Assembly: GCA_013397455.1 (NCBI GenBank)
Contig: VYZB01000274.1
Location: 794,614-858,613, forward strand
Direction: 5' to 3'
DNA length: 64,000 bases
Origin: Crotophaga sulcirostris
Lineage: Eukaryota > Chordata > Aves > Cuculiformes > Crotophagidae
Shown here: positions 48,002-62,499 of the stretch, piece by piece
How positions within the stretch are numbered: the first letter of the stretch is position 1
Layout: the number at the start of each line of letters is the position of its first letter
Notes under the pieces: generated by a model
Database searches by the model: none
Seen by the model: the letters and a program-made list of their open reading frames with translations, nothing else
What the model was told of the DNA's origin: nothing
Translations under genes and position numbers: made by a program

Positions 48002-49869
48002 TGCAGCACATAACATGTTAAACAGCATATAAAATTTTCATCTACATGGCTGCTCTTAAGTTTTCCTGTGATGTAGAAAGCCCAAGTTCGTTGTACAATG
48101 TTCAACATCATCACAAAGAGAAGCTATTGTGAGATCAAATTAAATAACTACTCAGAATTAGCTAGCTAAACACCTTCAGATTCTCAATCTCAATTGCAGT
48201 TGGAAACTGCCAGCAACAAACAAACTTAAAATTACTTCGTAATGTAATGCTAGTCAGCTTTTTAGATAATGAAATAGTCGTTGTCTTGGCAGATTATTAA
48301 TTCTCACAGTGATGTACAGATGCATCCCTCTAACACAACTATATAAATCAGTCACAAAAAAATTCCTATTACATACTTGAAATTGAATCCTGAAATATTT
48401 TATTTTTATAATAAGCTAGCTTTTTTTTATGACTGCTTTGAACATATGATTTATTTGTTTCTTCTTACTGGATCAAGGTCTTAAATGGTAAAGTTGCATG
48501 TAAAACCCCATAGGTAGTAGAAACTAGAACTACTGGCGTATCATGATATGCACAAATCTTCAAGCCCTCTAAATATAAAACCTATTTGTTCTAGGTAACA
48601 TAAACCTGAATTGTGACTAAGATGTTTTTACACCTTTGAAGTCTCTTGGCCAAATCAGAATTATTGGTGTTGCAAAGGTACTTTTGCCTAGATGGTTGTT
48701 TTAAAGTTTAGGTTGTAGTTTTAAATCTTAAAACTCTGAAATCCAATATATGTTAATGTAAAAAGATCTAATCAAGCTAATGTTACTTCCAGGTTTTAGA
48801 AAAAAGAAATTGTTTCACCTTTATAAAGGTTTTTCAACCATTTTAAGTATTGAAAATGAAATCTTTTGGGTTTTTTATTTTTTTTTTTAAATCTGAGTGG
48901 TTAGGTCTAGATAAGTTTCATCAATAAAGTCACACCCTGCCTAATTTTATTAGCAGAATATTTTTGAAATGACACTTTGCTATTAAAAAGGATGTTAGTT
49001 TAAACAGAGCAGATTCAAAGACAAGTTCATTTTAAATGAAAGTTTATTGCTTGGTTTTCTTTTCCATTTTCTAAGGAGTTACAGTAAACCAGTTGAATTA
49101 CAAATTTAATAATGTGTGCTAAGATTTTTATTAGAAAGCTGTAAGTGAGCTTCTTTGTTTACCTCAGTGCATTACCTTTCTCTTTTCAAAGACTTGTTGC
49201 AGACTGATTTAGAGCAACTAATAGAAATCAAAAATAAAGCCCAAGTGTCATCCAGGGAGGTGTTCTTAATACCTCTTTCTCTCTGTTCTAATTAGTTGGT
49301 ATAAAAGGTTTAATGTACAGGGATTTAAAAACAAACAGAGAAACCTCTAAAGAGTAGTGCAGATATAGGCAGTTTCACTACAAACCTGCACTTGATAAAT
49401 ATTCATGCAATAAACTTTGTGTAACATTAAACCATTACTGACTTCCTGTGGCTGCAGAGCAGCAAATGGGAGATATGCTGCATTGCTACGTGTGGTGTTA
49501 ATCTAACAGAGTCCAAGTAAAAAACCTGTTAGTATCCCCAGGAGGTTTTCTGAAGAGATCAAAAATAGGTAGGCAACATTCAGTGGTCAGCCAGACGATT
49601 TGTCTTAGCTGAGTCAAATATGCATGCCCAAAACATCTACAACATGCAGGTATCTGAAAGAGTGACTGATGATGGTATTTTAGTGTGTTTGGAGGACAGC
49701 ACGGCAGCAGTAATTGGGTCAACTTGAGGTCCCTAATTAAAAAATACCATGCCTGTTTTCTTCACTCAGTTGAGGCTGACCTTGGACACTACAGACAAAA
49801 GTTTAAACAATGGTTTTGCCATCTACATGATAAAGATTATTAGCAAGACTGAAAACAAAGTACAGGAAC
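48002..49869. other. AT-rich unique DNA, no gene seen
   Basis: No gene or young repeat. The part 49060-49450 has balanced, non-repetitive sequence with possible homeodomain- and POU-like sites (for example TATTCATGCAATAAA) and might be a conserved non-coding element. I cannot test this without alignment. Confidence 0.45.
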
Positions 49870-50045
49870 TGCCACATCAGATTAGACCAGTATTTCATCA
49901 AGTCTAGTACTGCGTCCCTGTCAATAGCCCATTTCAGATGCTTTCAGAGGCAGGTGAGAGAAATCATGCTGTTTGAAAGCTGCGGAATGACTATACCACA
50001 AGGAATACGTGGCTAGTTTTTCAACTCCCTCTCTCAATTAAAAAA
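49870..50045. repeat. Old sauropsid interspersed repeat
   Basis: The stretch AGATTAGACCAGTATTTCAT, then CAAGTCTAGTACTGCGTCCC, TGTCAATAGCCCATTTCAGA and TGCTTTCAGAGGCAGGTGAG matches, with many changes, a repeat I remember from turtle, crocodilian and bird genomes. Its typical wording is ATCAGACCAGTGGTCCATCT with a later CAGATGCTTCAGAGG. The following ACTATACCACAAGGAA also fits. I cannot name the family with certainty. The divergence implies an insertion much older than the CR1 and LTR copies here. Confidence 0.6.
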
Positions 50046-53000
50046 ATAAGGAATGTAGCCATAATGTTTGGGGTTACAACTACTGAAGCAGAAAATAGTG
50101 AAGTTTAATTCCCTGTGAACATCAGTGTTATGGGATTAGCACAAGAGGGAAGAGGCAGAGAAGGAAGAAGCTTCCACACTGTTTTACTTACCCAGCTAAG
50201 TTGCTTAAATTTAAGCATTGTGAATATCTTTCTTTGAACTCACCAGCTTTTTTCTCTGCTTTTTTATGTGATCAATGATATTTGTCTTCCTCAGAAAAAT
50301 GAGGTAAAACCAGAATTCCTAAAGATGTTAAAGTTCAGAAGGAGTATTGGCATGATGGAAATTAAAGAAAATAAATACCAGCAGCAGGAATATAGCTCCT
50401 GACTGTTCAACACCAGTAGATCTTATTGAACTTTATATAATATATTAGGAGGTGTTTTCTCCATTTTGCATTGAAAGTCAACTTTTCTTTCTGCATGTTT
50501 GGTAAAATTCTTGCAACTGTAAATTGTTTTCTTCCCTATAAACACCCAATTAATTTTGAAATTTCTAAACTTATTCAATCCAGAATATACATGAAATCAC
50601 ATGTGGTTGGTTTAGGTGTCCATTATGTAGCATTGTCAAGATTGTAAAATAAATAGGAATTCAGATGCTTGATTTCAGGTGCTTAAACAGCTAGTTTCTT
50701 AGAATATGGAATGTGTGATATTTGAGCCTCTTCTAGGGACTGCACGATATTCAAGAAAGGGATCCATCCAGAATTCTGAGTACCCTTGAAAGACTGTGCT
50801 TTGCAGATCATATGTTTTCTGAGCACCTTCAGACAGCAAGCTAGCAAAGCTGTTTCTCACAATGGATAGAGAGAACCAACTAAATTTCAGAAGGAAACAA
50901 TACTTCAAATCAACTGCATATTACATACAAATCACTTACTTGAGCTGAAATTTCCAATTGACTTTGTGTAATTAGCATGATCGTTTCAATATCCATATGT
51001 CAAGAGAGGAAGATACTAATGAAAACAAGCTTTACATTCAACATTTACCATGAATTCTATCAAGTATAAATTCAGTTCTTCAGTCAAGTGAATAGTTCTT
51101 TGTCATAAAATTACTTCCATTTATTGCAGTATTAGCAGTACAAACAAAAGCTAAGTATTATGGTAATATCTTAAATCAGGGAGGAAAAAAGAAGTAAACC
51201 TTTCTAGAATATACTGGTTTTGATACCAAGGAATTTCAAAAAAATCTGGTTTTCATTACACTTATTAGCAGTCATGTAAAGCGGTGAAAGTTACTCTCCG
51301 CACTAACCTTTACTTGAAATTCTGCTGCTTCTCCCAGCAAAATATTTGCAAAGTTATTATCAAAAATCAAGCTTTAAGTCATTTAATTAAAATTCTATAG
51401 CAATTCATTGCTTATAACCAAAGAAAACTCTACACTTCACTGGCAATTGTAGCAGCATGTGACTGTTAGTTATTTTTTTTCTAGAGGCAAAATCTATAAT
51501 GCCAGGTAATGAATCTCTTATAACCTGTCCTGGAGAGTGAAGAAATACCCTTGTAGTTGTGTTTAGCTGCACACTGAAGAGGGGACAGCTCGTCTACTGC
51601 TGCTTGTCCTATGCCAGGACATAGGATCTAGACTTTTGTGGCATGTGATAATTCCTTCTGAAATAAAGGGTTTTATTATGCAGTCCTTCTACACCTTTCT
51701 GTTTATTTACAGTACTCAGGAAACAAACAACCTAGACTCTGCTGCTGTGCAGTTAATAATTGAGGAGTGGCACTGAGTTCAGAAGCAGTGAAACCTCTTG
51801 TCTCTGCACACAGGGAAGGGCAGGACATGCTTCCACCATGCCAGTTCTCAACAGGTTTGCCATAGGCTCATGTCTCTAAGAGCAGCTTCTGGACCCAAGA
51901 AGCTGTGAGCAACAAGACTGGATGGCTGTAACAGACTTGACCTTACTTTATTAATTCTTCCTGCTTTAATTAGAACTCATTGAACAGTAGTGAGAAACTC
52001 AGTACCCAGGTAAAAACATGCAAGCGGGAAGGGAGGAAGCAGGTGGTTGACAAAGACGTCAACATCAGCAAGAATTAAACAATAATGAAGAAATCTTTGT
52101 GTGCTTGAGTTTGTGCAGCACAAAGTATGGATCTCGAATCATGACATTGTCTTACTCTTATGGACAGAATAAACTGAGACAACCATTCATTCACATTACA
52201 GCGCTGTGAAACTTAAAAAGCCCACCACAATTACAAAAAAACAGTCATAAACAATATAAATAACAATAAGGGGAAATTCCAGTTACTACCTGTAACAAGC
52301 AAAGCCCTTAATAGAAAGAATTAAAGGAATCTTACAGGCTCAACTCACAACAAATCCATGATGACCAGCCTTGTTTAACACTTTGTAAAAACAGAAATAA
52401 AAAAATCACTAAATGAGCATTCTGCTAGTTGAGAATTCAGCTAAATGTGACATCTGACAAATACTCAGATACTTTTATTTCCAACCTTTGTTTTCCTCCA
52501 CCTGAGTTGCTTCTCAGAATTTGTTAGCATTTATAAACCACTGCTATAGCCAAGAGACCAAAATAAAAAATCAAGAATATATCTAAACCTTTCAGGAAAA
52601 ATATTTTTGGTGTAGACTTGCAGCATTTTTGTGCTGTACCTTTATCCACTGTTTTTAAGTTTCAGAGCTGCAGACAACAGTGTCATGTACAAACATTCCC
52701 TTTATGTGTACCTAAAACTCCCTGAAGCACTCTTACTGTTCTTTTGCTCAGTACTACTCTAAAATATAGAGAAATGTTCTCTGTTTTATTGCTATGGTCG
52801 ATTGGTTTTCCTTCCTAGAAAATACATCATGTGTTTTCTTTTACCAAGCTACCCTTGAAACAAAACTTTTTAGAAGCAGTTATGAGTGCAGGGTGAGCAT
52901 CATGTGAAATAGGTTAGCACTGAGAACTATTACTTCTAGCACACTGCAACAGCATAACAAATTTTCAGCTAATTAAAAGGGCCAAGCCCTGGCCCATGGA

Positions 53001-56000
53001 ATGTCGCTCACTTGCTTTGCAGTGTAGACAAGTCTTTCGGGAATGTCTGAGTAAATCAAGGGTACTGGCCAGATTGCGACATTCGGTGCATCATATTTCT
53101 CGCCATGTATTGAGAACAAGAAGGAGAATCTACACTTTCCAAACCAAAAAAAAATTTAATTTGTCAAAAAACCTAGTCCCTGCCCATCACAGATAAGCTA
53201 TTAACTTTAGAGATTCAATATATCTTGTAATCCTGTGAGGGTGAGAAAGATGTTTTCAAATGAGTATGTGTTGTTAAAAAAAATGACACTTTAGAAAGTA
53301 CATTAAAAGTCCAGATATACAAACCTCACCTTAGGAATGTGCTGTCTCTTCAACAGAAGAGAAAAAACTGCAATGGTAAATGTAGCATGTAATCACAAGG
53401 AAAAACACAGATATACAAATGCATCAGGTGCTGTTGAAAAAAACGGATACAGCAGAGCATTAATTTTTTTCAAATTACCAACAAAAAAGACATGCAGTGG
53501 GAAAGACCTCAAAGGAAAGGACATTACAATAGGGACATTTGCTGAGGATCAACTTTCAATGTGCAGACTAGGGTGGTTATCTTCCTGTCATATTAGCACG
53601 GCAATACAGCCTGTGCAGGCTTACTTTGCAATACTGCTCTCTACCTGTGGAATCAGAATGATTTTTCCACCTTAATAAAGAAACTACAGCATACTCTTAT
53701 TGTCAAATAATGGGGCAGAGGTGATTCACATTCACATACAAGTCTTCCCCAACAGTGGGCCTCACATTTGAAGCTGCTAAGTGGTATTCAAGGCTTCAGT
53801 TAATCAATGCAGCAGACAAATCTGCTCTAGTCAGTGAACAAGTGATGTAATAACATTGCATTTACACTACCACAATTTTTCAGAACAGGAAGGTAATGAT
53901 TTGAGCATTGATAGTGTCTTGCTTCAACCCAGAATGGCCATGCTCTAGGAGCTCCATCTAAAGCGTGTATGTAGAAACAAGCTTCTCCAGGACATGGCAA
54001 AGAGCAGCTAAAAGTTATACAGGTAACAGAAATCTAAACTTTGCAGTGGGATACAATATCAAAATCAAAAGAACAAAACAAGTAAAACCTAGCAGGATCT
54101 AAGATCCTGCTTCCAGTCATCTGTGAATATTTGGCTTTAACTGCTTTCAGACAAATATTTCACGTGTGTCCATCTTCAGACTTCTTCCACAAGTGTCTTT
54201 GAAAACAGCCATGCATCAAGGTACCACTGCACTTCACCTCTTCCCATGTCTCTAAGTATGTGTGTCCTCATTTTGAACGACAGCTGAAGATCATGCACAT
54301 TTGGTCTGTACTGAGTGAAGTGCCTTTAGGAATCTCGGTCAACAGTAAATATTTATTTTACATCTCGTGTCCTCCAACATTTCTGTCAGTTTTATTGCTT
54401 CACACTGTTTTTTGTAAACCTTCAAAAGCTGTCGATTTCTGCAAGCTAAACAGGCCGGCAATGCAACACAGATTAAAATCATTGGGTATAGAGGATTAAA
54501 TCACTGCAGTAAAATGGACTGGTTAGAAACCATGCTTAAGCAGTCATCAGTATAATTCACCAAGCAACCATTCATGGACATAAAATCTTGGTAGACGGCC
54601 CAAATTCTGACTACAATTTAAAAATAATTACAGAGAAAACAAGTTGTGTTATTTTGCAAAATGTGAATCTCTTTGATCAAAAACAATTCACGAAATGCTT
54701 CATGATCATAGCACTCCTCTTCCCACTTTGTCCTACTGTTAATGACTACAGAGAAAACCAGAGCATGTATTGTATTACATATCCATAGCAGATGAGTTTA
54801 CTTTCCCAGTGTGCTACATTATTTTTTTGGTTTTGTTTTTCTTGTCCTTGTTGATGTTTTCTGGGTGGGTGGAGCAATATCTAAGCGTTTGCAAGAAATA
54901 TCAAGCAATAAAAGGAAATGTATTCAAATTTTCAACAGCAGTGTCATATTTGATAGAAACAGAAAAAAGAACTCAGCCTGAGTGTTTAAAATGGAATTGT
55001 GCAAAGTCTTTGAACCATGGAAAATGATAATACCAATGATATTAAGCTGATTTGATTCCAGGTTTTTTGTTTCTTTGCTTTACGGTTCATGGTTAATTCA
55101 CTGTTTTCAAACAGGACAATTATAGGACAGAGGTTATTATGCTTTTGTAGGATTAGAGTTGATGCTAGCATTCATCCTGAATTCAAACTATGAAATTAAA
55201 CTTGAAAGTTGATCCAAGTAAGCAAGAAAGCAAACAGAAATTCATGGCAGAAAGAAAGGTGGAGATGAGAAGTTATCTGAAAAACATTATTTTTTGCAAG
55301 ACACATAGCACATATTATTTAATCTGAAACAAAGATATTTTGCTTGGAGTTGAGAATGAAAGCAAAGTTTTGATTGTCCTCATCATGATATATAAGAGAG
55401 GGAATAGTAAAAATCCTTTTCATTCCGAAACTGCTTTACTTCTCTAGTCTTTTTTTGTAGTAACTTTTTCAAATATTGAAAGATTTACATGTACCTATTT
55501 CACATGCTTTCTGAATCTTAGAAAAACTTGAGCATGGATGATGTAGTTGAAGCCTATTAAGGTTGTTGCATTGTAAAATATCAATAACAATAAATAAGAG
55601 GTTTATAAATATTTAATGCTTTTCTTCAAAACAAATGCATTTAACTTTTCTTTCCGTTTTAATGCAGAACAGCTTTACCAGAACACAGAATTTAGTCCAG
55701 CTAATGATACCATTTGCAAATCAAACCTCCTTGTTTCTACTGTGTTTTGAAGTCATTAACAAGCTTGAAAGTGACACAGCACTAGTATCTCATCAAATGA
55801 CAACTTATTGATCAGATCATTAAAACACACAGTAAAGCATGAAGTGCAAGAAATTCACATGAGAGCAAATGAGTAAAACAAATAAAACACTGTTTAACAA
55901 GCAATTGACTCAATGAATAAACATTGGAGAGAAAAAAAATCTGTTTATCTCCAGGAGAAATTTGGAAATAAAATTATTTAAAAAGTTAATTTGTTCGCAC

Positions 56001-58243
56001 ATTAACATTTTTAAAAAAAAGAGGAGTAGGAGCCAGTTAGCAAGTTTAGCAATACCTATAAGAAAGAGGTAAGAAGGAGATTTTAAATCAGTTTTTAATC
56101 TGTTTACCATACAAAAGTAAAACTCTTAAAGGCAAGTTGCAAGGTTATTAAGAAAAGACAAGAAGAAGATTAAAATCACAGAAGTAAACTGGCAGAATAG
56201 AAATCTCCTGCTGGAAGCTTTAAATCCAAGATTGCTACAATTCACGAAGATGCAGAAGAAGGCTTTATCACCTTATAATCTTCCATAACTGCCATATATA
56301 CATTCTGAAATACCCACCAGGAAAAAATATTGTTGTACTCCCTAGTATTGATCTCATATATAAAACCACCCCAGGATCTGGCAGAGACTCAGAAAACAGC
56401 CTAACTTTCTCTAGGAAGGTAAAAACACAGATTGTGTAATCATTGAGTATAAATTGCTTTTGCTTATTTTGAGTTTGACGATTTGACTCTTTGTACTGAT
56501 TTTACACAGATTTTAACTGTACACTTACACTGACGTGAATGAGGGGGGCCTCTGAGATAAGACAGATCAAAAGATTTCAGCAGCTGGCATAGTATTTCAC
56601 ATACCAGTCTCTCAAAAGAAACAAGCAGAACAAAAGAAATCAGTAAGACAGAACAAAGTGTTTGCAACCAGATGGAAGAAAACAGAATTGAAAATTTTGA
56701 TTTTGATTTATATTCTGAGAAAGTAACTGCATGACAAAAAGCTAGAGGGTTCATAAATCAGCTCAGTTGCCTGCTTTCCAGAGTTTATGGGTTCATCACT
56801 GAGAAAAATATGGTAGGCTCTATGTCCCAAATAACAATATGCAATCCTATGATCTCCAAATGATGACCTTGATGCACAATCCTTGCTACAAAGCCAGCAC
56901 TGTGAAGGAGTGTCACTGAAGTTCCTTTTTATTCTGTCCAATGGGACATGTTGGTTCAGCTTCTGATCAGCCCATGGGGTTTCTGCGTGGCAGTTCTTGG
57001 GACACTTAGCTCCAGATTAGCCCTGCATACCTCCAAGTATTTTTCTGTGATCCTTGAATTAAGGCTCTCACCACCAGCCACTGGTTCCTTCTGCAGAGAA
57101 GAGAAAGAGAGAGGCACTCCCCAGGATATCCCACAGAGAGCTGAGTCACTTTGCAGAAATACTTCCATTATTTCCACAGTGAGGATGAAATGCTCCAGCA
57201 GCTACTTTTAGCAATCTACAGCTCACTGAATTTTGATGGCTCGACTGAGTAAAATTGTGCAGCATAAAGGAAGGTCTCTTTCCCCCATATTATTTCCCCA
57301 TCAGTAATAGGAGAAACACTTATAGTGGGATCAAATTCAGAGTTATTGACAATAAATTTCCTCCCATATTTCAATATCATTTTCTAATTAACAATAACTA
57401 CCCACAAATCCATATTTACCACAAACTGCGTACATAACCACTAGCAAAAGTTTAGGTTCCTTATGCACTCACATGGTTTAACCTGTGGGGTTTGTCACTA
57501 TTTTAAATTATCATTATTAGAAAATTTCTTTTATTTCAAGTATTGTTTTTATAACAAGGTCACAAGATGCACCTGAGTCTCATAGAGGGTAAAAGCTTTT
57601 GCTTTAAAAGCTGCAGGAGTGAAAATTGAAGTGCTTATTTAGGAAAAAAAACATTCCCTTAAAAAAGTCAGGTAGTGAATGCAAATTTCATGTAGTATTT
57701 TGCTTTCTGCTTAAGCCAAATATTAGGTAGTAGTTTTCTAGGAGGCATGTAGCTACTTTTTAACTACAAACTACAACCAATTATTTTTATGTCAGAGGAA
57801 ATGCAGTTTCTGCCTTGCAATAAGCAGCTTGAGGAAAAGTATTTGATTAAAATTTTTTTAAAAAGTCTGTCAAAATCCAGAAAACTTAAAGCCCCCTTGT
57901 GTATTTTTTTTTCTTGTGGCTTTAAGTATCAATATTTTAATTCTTTTTTCAAGACCATGTACTAGATTTGGCTTCCAGGCCACAATTTAATTTGTTCCTT
58001 GGATGCAGCCCAATCATTCAAACTTTCAGTAAAATGTTAAAAACTGCCATGTTAAATTTCTCCTTTAAACCTCATGGGAGAGTATAAAGTACAGTTTTGT
58101 TAATAAAATACATGAATGTAAAGCAAAGAGTTTGAATCTCATTTTTTACAGAGGATCTATAAAATAATCAACTTTCTTTCTTCAAGGTAAACTTACTTGG
58201 AAAAAGATGGATTGTTGCATATGAGTAGTGTGCTCTCTCTCTT
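50046..58243. other. AT-rich unique DNA, no gene recognised
   Basis: About 8.2 kb with no recognised gene, LTR or CR1. The longest frame (53337-53675, plus, 112 codons) has no domain and an uneven, chance-like composition. Segment 52990-53130 is slightly richer in CpG but is not a CpG island. Confidence 0.45.
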
Positions 58244-58263
58244 TGTATGTGTATGTATGTATG
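58244..58263. repeat. (GTAT)n microsatellite
   Basis: About five imperfect GTAT units, following a short CT run. Confidence 0.8.
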
Positions 58264-61200
58264 CACATGTAACCATAAATCCATCAGTCAAGGTACTGGG
58301 GGTGGCAGTGTTGGGAGTGTTTATAAGTCAGACACAGCAGGCCGCAGGACTGAATGCTTTCATTAACAGTATGCTTGTTGCTGGTGGTCTGTGCCCACAA
58401 CTTCTCACCATTTTTCACTATACAAATCTAACTTCTGTTCTTCCAACCAGCATCCTCAGCTGGCTGTGGAGCCACCACAAAGCTGCAGTCCTCAGTGTCC
58501 TTTGCTGTGAGGTCAACATCATGGCAGTTGAGGCATTGAATCTTGCGAGCCTCTTGGTCAGAGAAGGGATAACTTCTACCTGCCACATCTTGCCTTGCTT
58601 TTACTTGTTATATTTCTGGGCCCTTTCACTCTCAAAAGGGATTCCAACAATATCTGTCTTGTTTAGGGATTTGTCACCTTCTTCTTGCATTTAGCAGGTT
58701 GACCTGTCTATTTGTGGTACCTTGCAATCGCGTTGTTCTTTACCATGCAATATCTATCACTTCGGAGCTTTCCAAAATCTGCCATACATATCTTAGCTCA
58801 CACCTTGTTAAACTACTGATTTGAAATGCTTATAAATTTGGCTGGCTATATCATCACAGTGTTGCAAAATACATACTCCTGCTGGTTACACAATTTTAGC
58901 ATGCTTATACTGAGATTCAAAGCCATAGGACCAATGCTTTTGTGGGGTTCACATTTTATGTTGATTAATGGACATTTAATGTGTCACAAGCCTACGTTTT
59001 TCTACAGGATCCAGGATTCTTGGCTAGAGACTCAATTTTTCAGTGATATCATGTATTTGTCCACCTGAAAGGGATTTCATTGAAGTAACTAATGGCTTCA
59101 CACAGATTCCCTTTGCAGAAGAGGAAGAGGTCAAATAGAATTATGGTAGCTCCAGTTTGTAACCCTGGGCCATGACATAAGTTAAGATAAGTGATCTGTC
59201 AGAATATTTCTATAAGCAAAAACAATGAAGTTTACTTTTGAGCTACCACAGAGATTCTTTTTCCCCACTGCATTTTTTTATATAAACTAACTTGCTGAAA
59301 GAATATATCAGCTTCAGTAAAAGTCTACGAAAACATTCTTGATCAATGAGAGACAAGTATCAGTCTACCTAAATTAGTAGGAATTTCTCAAGGTGTCATC
59401 AAAGATCTGAAGGCTACTTTGTCTAAAACAAAAATACAAATTTGCATCCACATCTTCCAAAATACAGACCCCAACCACCAACAATGGCTATTCAATAGCT
59501 ATACACTATTGCTAAATTCCATAATCAATTTCTATTCTTTATGGGTGCAGATTTTCTCTCTTACCTATCAGCTTCTCAGATGCAGCGTTATATTGACAGG
59601 TTTTATACCCTAAACCGGGAGAAGCTGCAAACTTGGAGAGTTACTTACCTCTAAAGTTATTTTCTTCCTACAAAACAAACCCATATATTTAGATACATCT
59701 TTGTAAATCCCCTATCAAAGTGGTTATAATCTAGAAGATCAGATAATATTTCTAGCATGGTCCAGTTGCTTCCCAGATTTCTCTTAAGTGAGACCAAAAC
59801 TGAAGTAAAACCAAACAAAACAGAACTAATATCAGCTCAATGTGTAATTGTATGTCAGTTTATATTAACATACAAATCTCTCCCTGTCAGGTAGTTTATA
59901 TATCTGTGGTGAAAATTGAAGGTTTCACCTATTGAATATTCTCCTAAAGTGTATGTAATAGGTATAAGACATGCACATTGTGTGGGGCGCATGTTTAGAG
60001 GCAGACACTGAAAAGCCAAAATCTGTTCACAGTTCTACCACTGCTGAGTTATGGGTAACAGGGCGAAAAGCAGTCCCCTGCAAACAACTGTTTCCTATCC
60101 TCCAGGGGACAAAATCACTCAAAATAATGAGCTATGCCTTCCACTCATAAGGAAAACCTGCACAGTGGAGGAGTGATCCTGCTGGTCCTGGTTTTAGTCT
60201 AGCTACTTTGGGTAAAAACAGCCAAGTGGAGTTGGTGGTCACCAACACTGTCCACCACCACCTCCTCTCCCTTCCTCCTCACTCTTGAAGACAAGAGGCT
60301 ATGTAGGGAGTTTGGCTGAGAAAGAGGAAAAAGTATAAAGGCATAACAAGGATGGATAGAGCAAGACAAGGACAGATTATAAAAAAAGGATGAAATAACG
60401 GTATCATCCTATATACCACTGTAAAACTGGCATTCCTGAGCTGCAAGTTCCCTCAGAATTAAGATGCAGTTATGACACTGGTATGTTGCCCAGTGCTAAT
60501 ACTGAAAACAAATATAAAAGGTAGGAACAGGTTGCTATGCAAGCTGAGCTAGAAAAATTAGAGAGGCAGTTTTTATTCCAACGAAACTCTGATGAAACTG
60601 TGTGCTGTATGAGTAAGCTTTGATCACTTGCCAAAAAACATCTGCTTTGCGAGGCAACACAATTCCTACTATTTGCATAAAAGATATAGATCTCCCCGCT
60701 TCTTTAAGTAAAACATTTTTCTCTCCAAATTTAGAGTGGAAGGAAGCTGGCAAAGCAGTCAGTGAGGCTGAGAGTATAATCCTGTTTTTTTTAACAAAGT
60801 CACATATTTTTAGCCAGTATTTTCAAGCTCTTTGTTTAAGTTGTTTGATAGTGTGCTCAGATACCAAACAGAGAAGTATAAATCTAGCATATGGCAATGC
60901 AGTCAATGCAGATAATATTAAATTATTTTCTCTCTAACTTTGTTGAAGCATTAGTAGAGCTGGCATGCACTTACATTATGAAAAGAGGCAGCTATACCTT
61001 GCAAATAAACCAAAAAGTGTCCCTTTCTATTTATGAGATGTGGGAAGGAGGATGGAAACAAGGTGTGGAATATAGGAGAGGAAAGATCTGAGGAAGTAAA
61101 GAAATACAAGTGTAAATGGTCAAAAGTGCTTGTAACAGACTCTGATGCACTGCCAGTGACCTCTCAGGTGCCACAGGATCAATCAGGAGGTGAGAGGCCG

Positions 61201-62499
61201 TAAGAAGTATGTCTGCAGCTCATGCCGGAGAAGGCAACACCAAGGCCACATTACACCAGTGACACAAAGCTCTGCTCTAAGCAGAGGTCCAGGGAAGAGG
61301 ATCTCAGGCTGACAGTGCAAAAGACAGACAGGCTGGGTTACTTTGCTGTTGTTGGATGTACTGACAGATAGGGTTTCAGAGCAAAAGCACAGCTCATGTG
61401 CGTCTAGGTGTTAGCTCTACCTGCAGACACCAGAAAAGATGCAAAAATATGTATGGGTTGGTTGCCTGGAATTGTTCTCTTTGCTCTAGGTTGGCCCCTT
61501 TGGAGACAAATTATGGAAGCAGTGTGAATGAACTTACACACATTTTGTGCAAAGACGGTTTAAAAATTGAGGTCTTTGGATTCTCAGGCTCTAAATGCAG
61601 CAAAGAAAGGAGGAATGAGAGAAGAGAAAATATCTCCTGAAGTAGGAATAAACCACACTTTTACCTTGACTTTCACTGCAGTAAGGATGTCCTCTGAAAC
61701 TGTTGAATCAATGTTTTGATGTTCTCTAATGGAAAAATCTCATGCTGTATTTTGTGGAAAAAAACACTTTGTGACTCTTCTGTCAAGTAGGGCACAGGGA
61801 GTCCTGTTTGGGATAATTTAAATGGCTGACTTGTAAAGTCTGTTGTGTTTGCTGCTGCAAACAGAAGCTTAGAAATACCTCAACCTGCATCCATGCAGAG
61901 GGAAAAAATTAATTGTTAATTTTTAAATGTCTTCCTTTGCTAATCTAAAAATGTATCAAATATCCGCCTAAAATAAGTTCGCAGACGGAGCAAGAGAACA
62001 GTCAGGCTACGCATGGAAATAAAACAAATAGTCTCATGCTCCCTCTAAGGGAAGCAGTGGTGGAGAGGATCTCAAGAGATCATTTACAGTCCAATCCCCT
62101 GTGATGAAACAGGATAAAACATCATTGGAAGGTCTGGCGTCATAAAAGCAGAGGGACTGAAAATAATGGGAGCTCCCATGGAAGCAGAGCTCAGTGTTTA
62201 GTGTTTATTTTTACTGCAGCTGGATTCTGCTTTGCTAATACAGCTATGCCTGTCTCCCTGCATCATCTCTAGGCTGTTTGGGAAAGGTGAGGTCCACATT
62301 CTCTCTGATCTTACATTCACAGCTGTTAGCCCAAAGCAGTAAACCCCATCCTGACCTTCCTGCACTTGTGTAAGTGTTCATGCAAGGCACTGTATTCATC
62401 TCAAATGGCATGAGGAGCATGAGGTCTGAAAGGAGGATGTGTTCTGCATGCTCTGCTCATAGAGGTTGATCTAGAAGATGAGCATCTTAATAATGAATG
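58264..62499. other. Unique DNA, no gene recognised
   Basis: A 165-codon plus-strand frame (58197-58694) overlaps the left end but looks like hydrophobic chance sequence. Segment 60190-60400 has a weak LTR-like flavour and 61080-61430 is less AT-rich, but neither can be assigned. Confidence 0.4.

Noticed and set aside
52996..53196. 66-codon frame in a slightly CpG-richer segment, considered as a CpG island exon
   Set aside because: CpG count and length are far below island criteria and no splice or promoter features accompany it.
53337..53675. 112-codon plus-strand frame
   Set aside because: No recognisable motif, a mixed low-complexity start and no splice signals; compatible with chance.
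58197..58694. 165-codon plus-strand open frame with a hydrophobic, membrane-like composition
   Set aside because: It starts over a CT/GTAT simple repeat, shows no domain or splice context, and its cysteine- and leucine-rich make-up is typical of T-rich chance frames.
60190..60400. Possible third ERVL-like LTR piece (AAGACAAGGACAG and a C-rich CCACCACCTCCTC tract)
   Set aside because: The resemblance is only in style; no ordered landmarks or termini could be matched.
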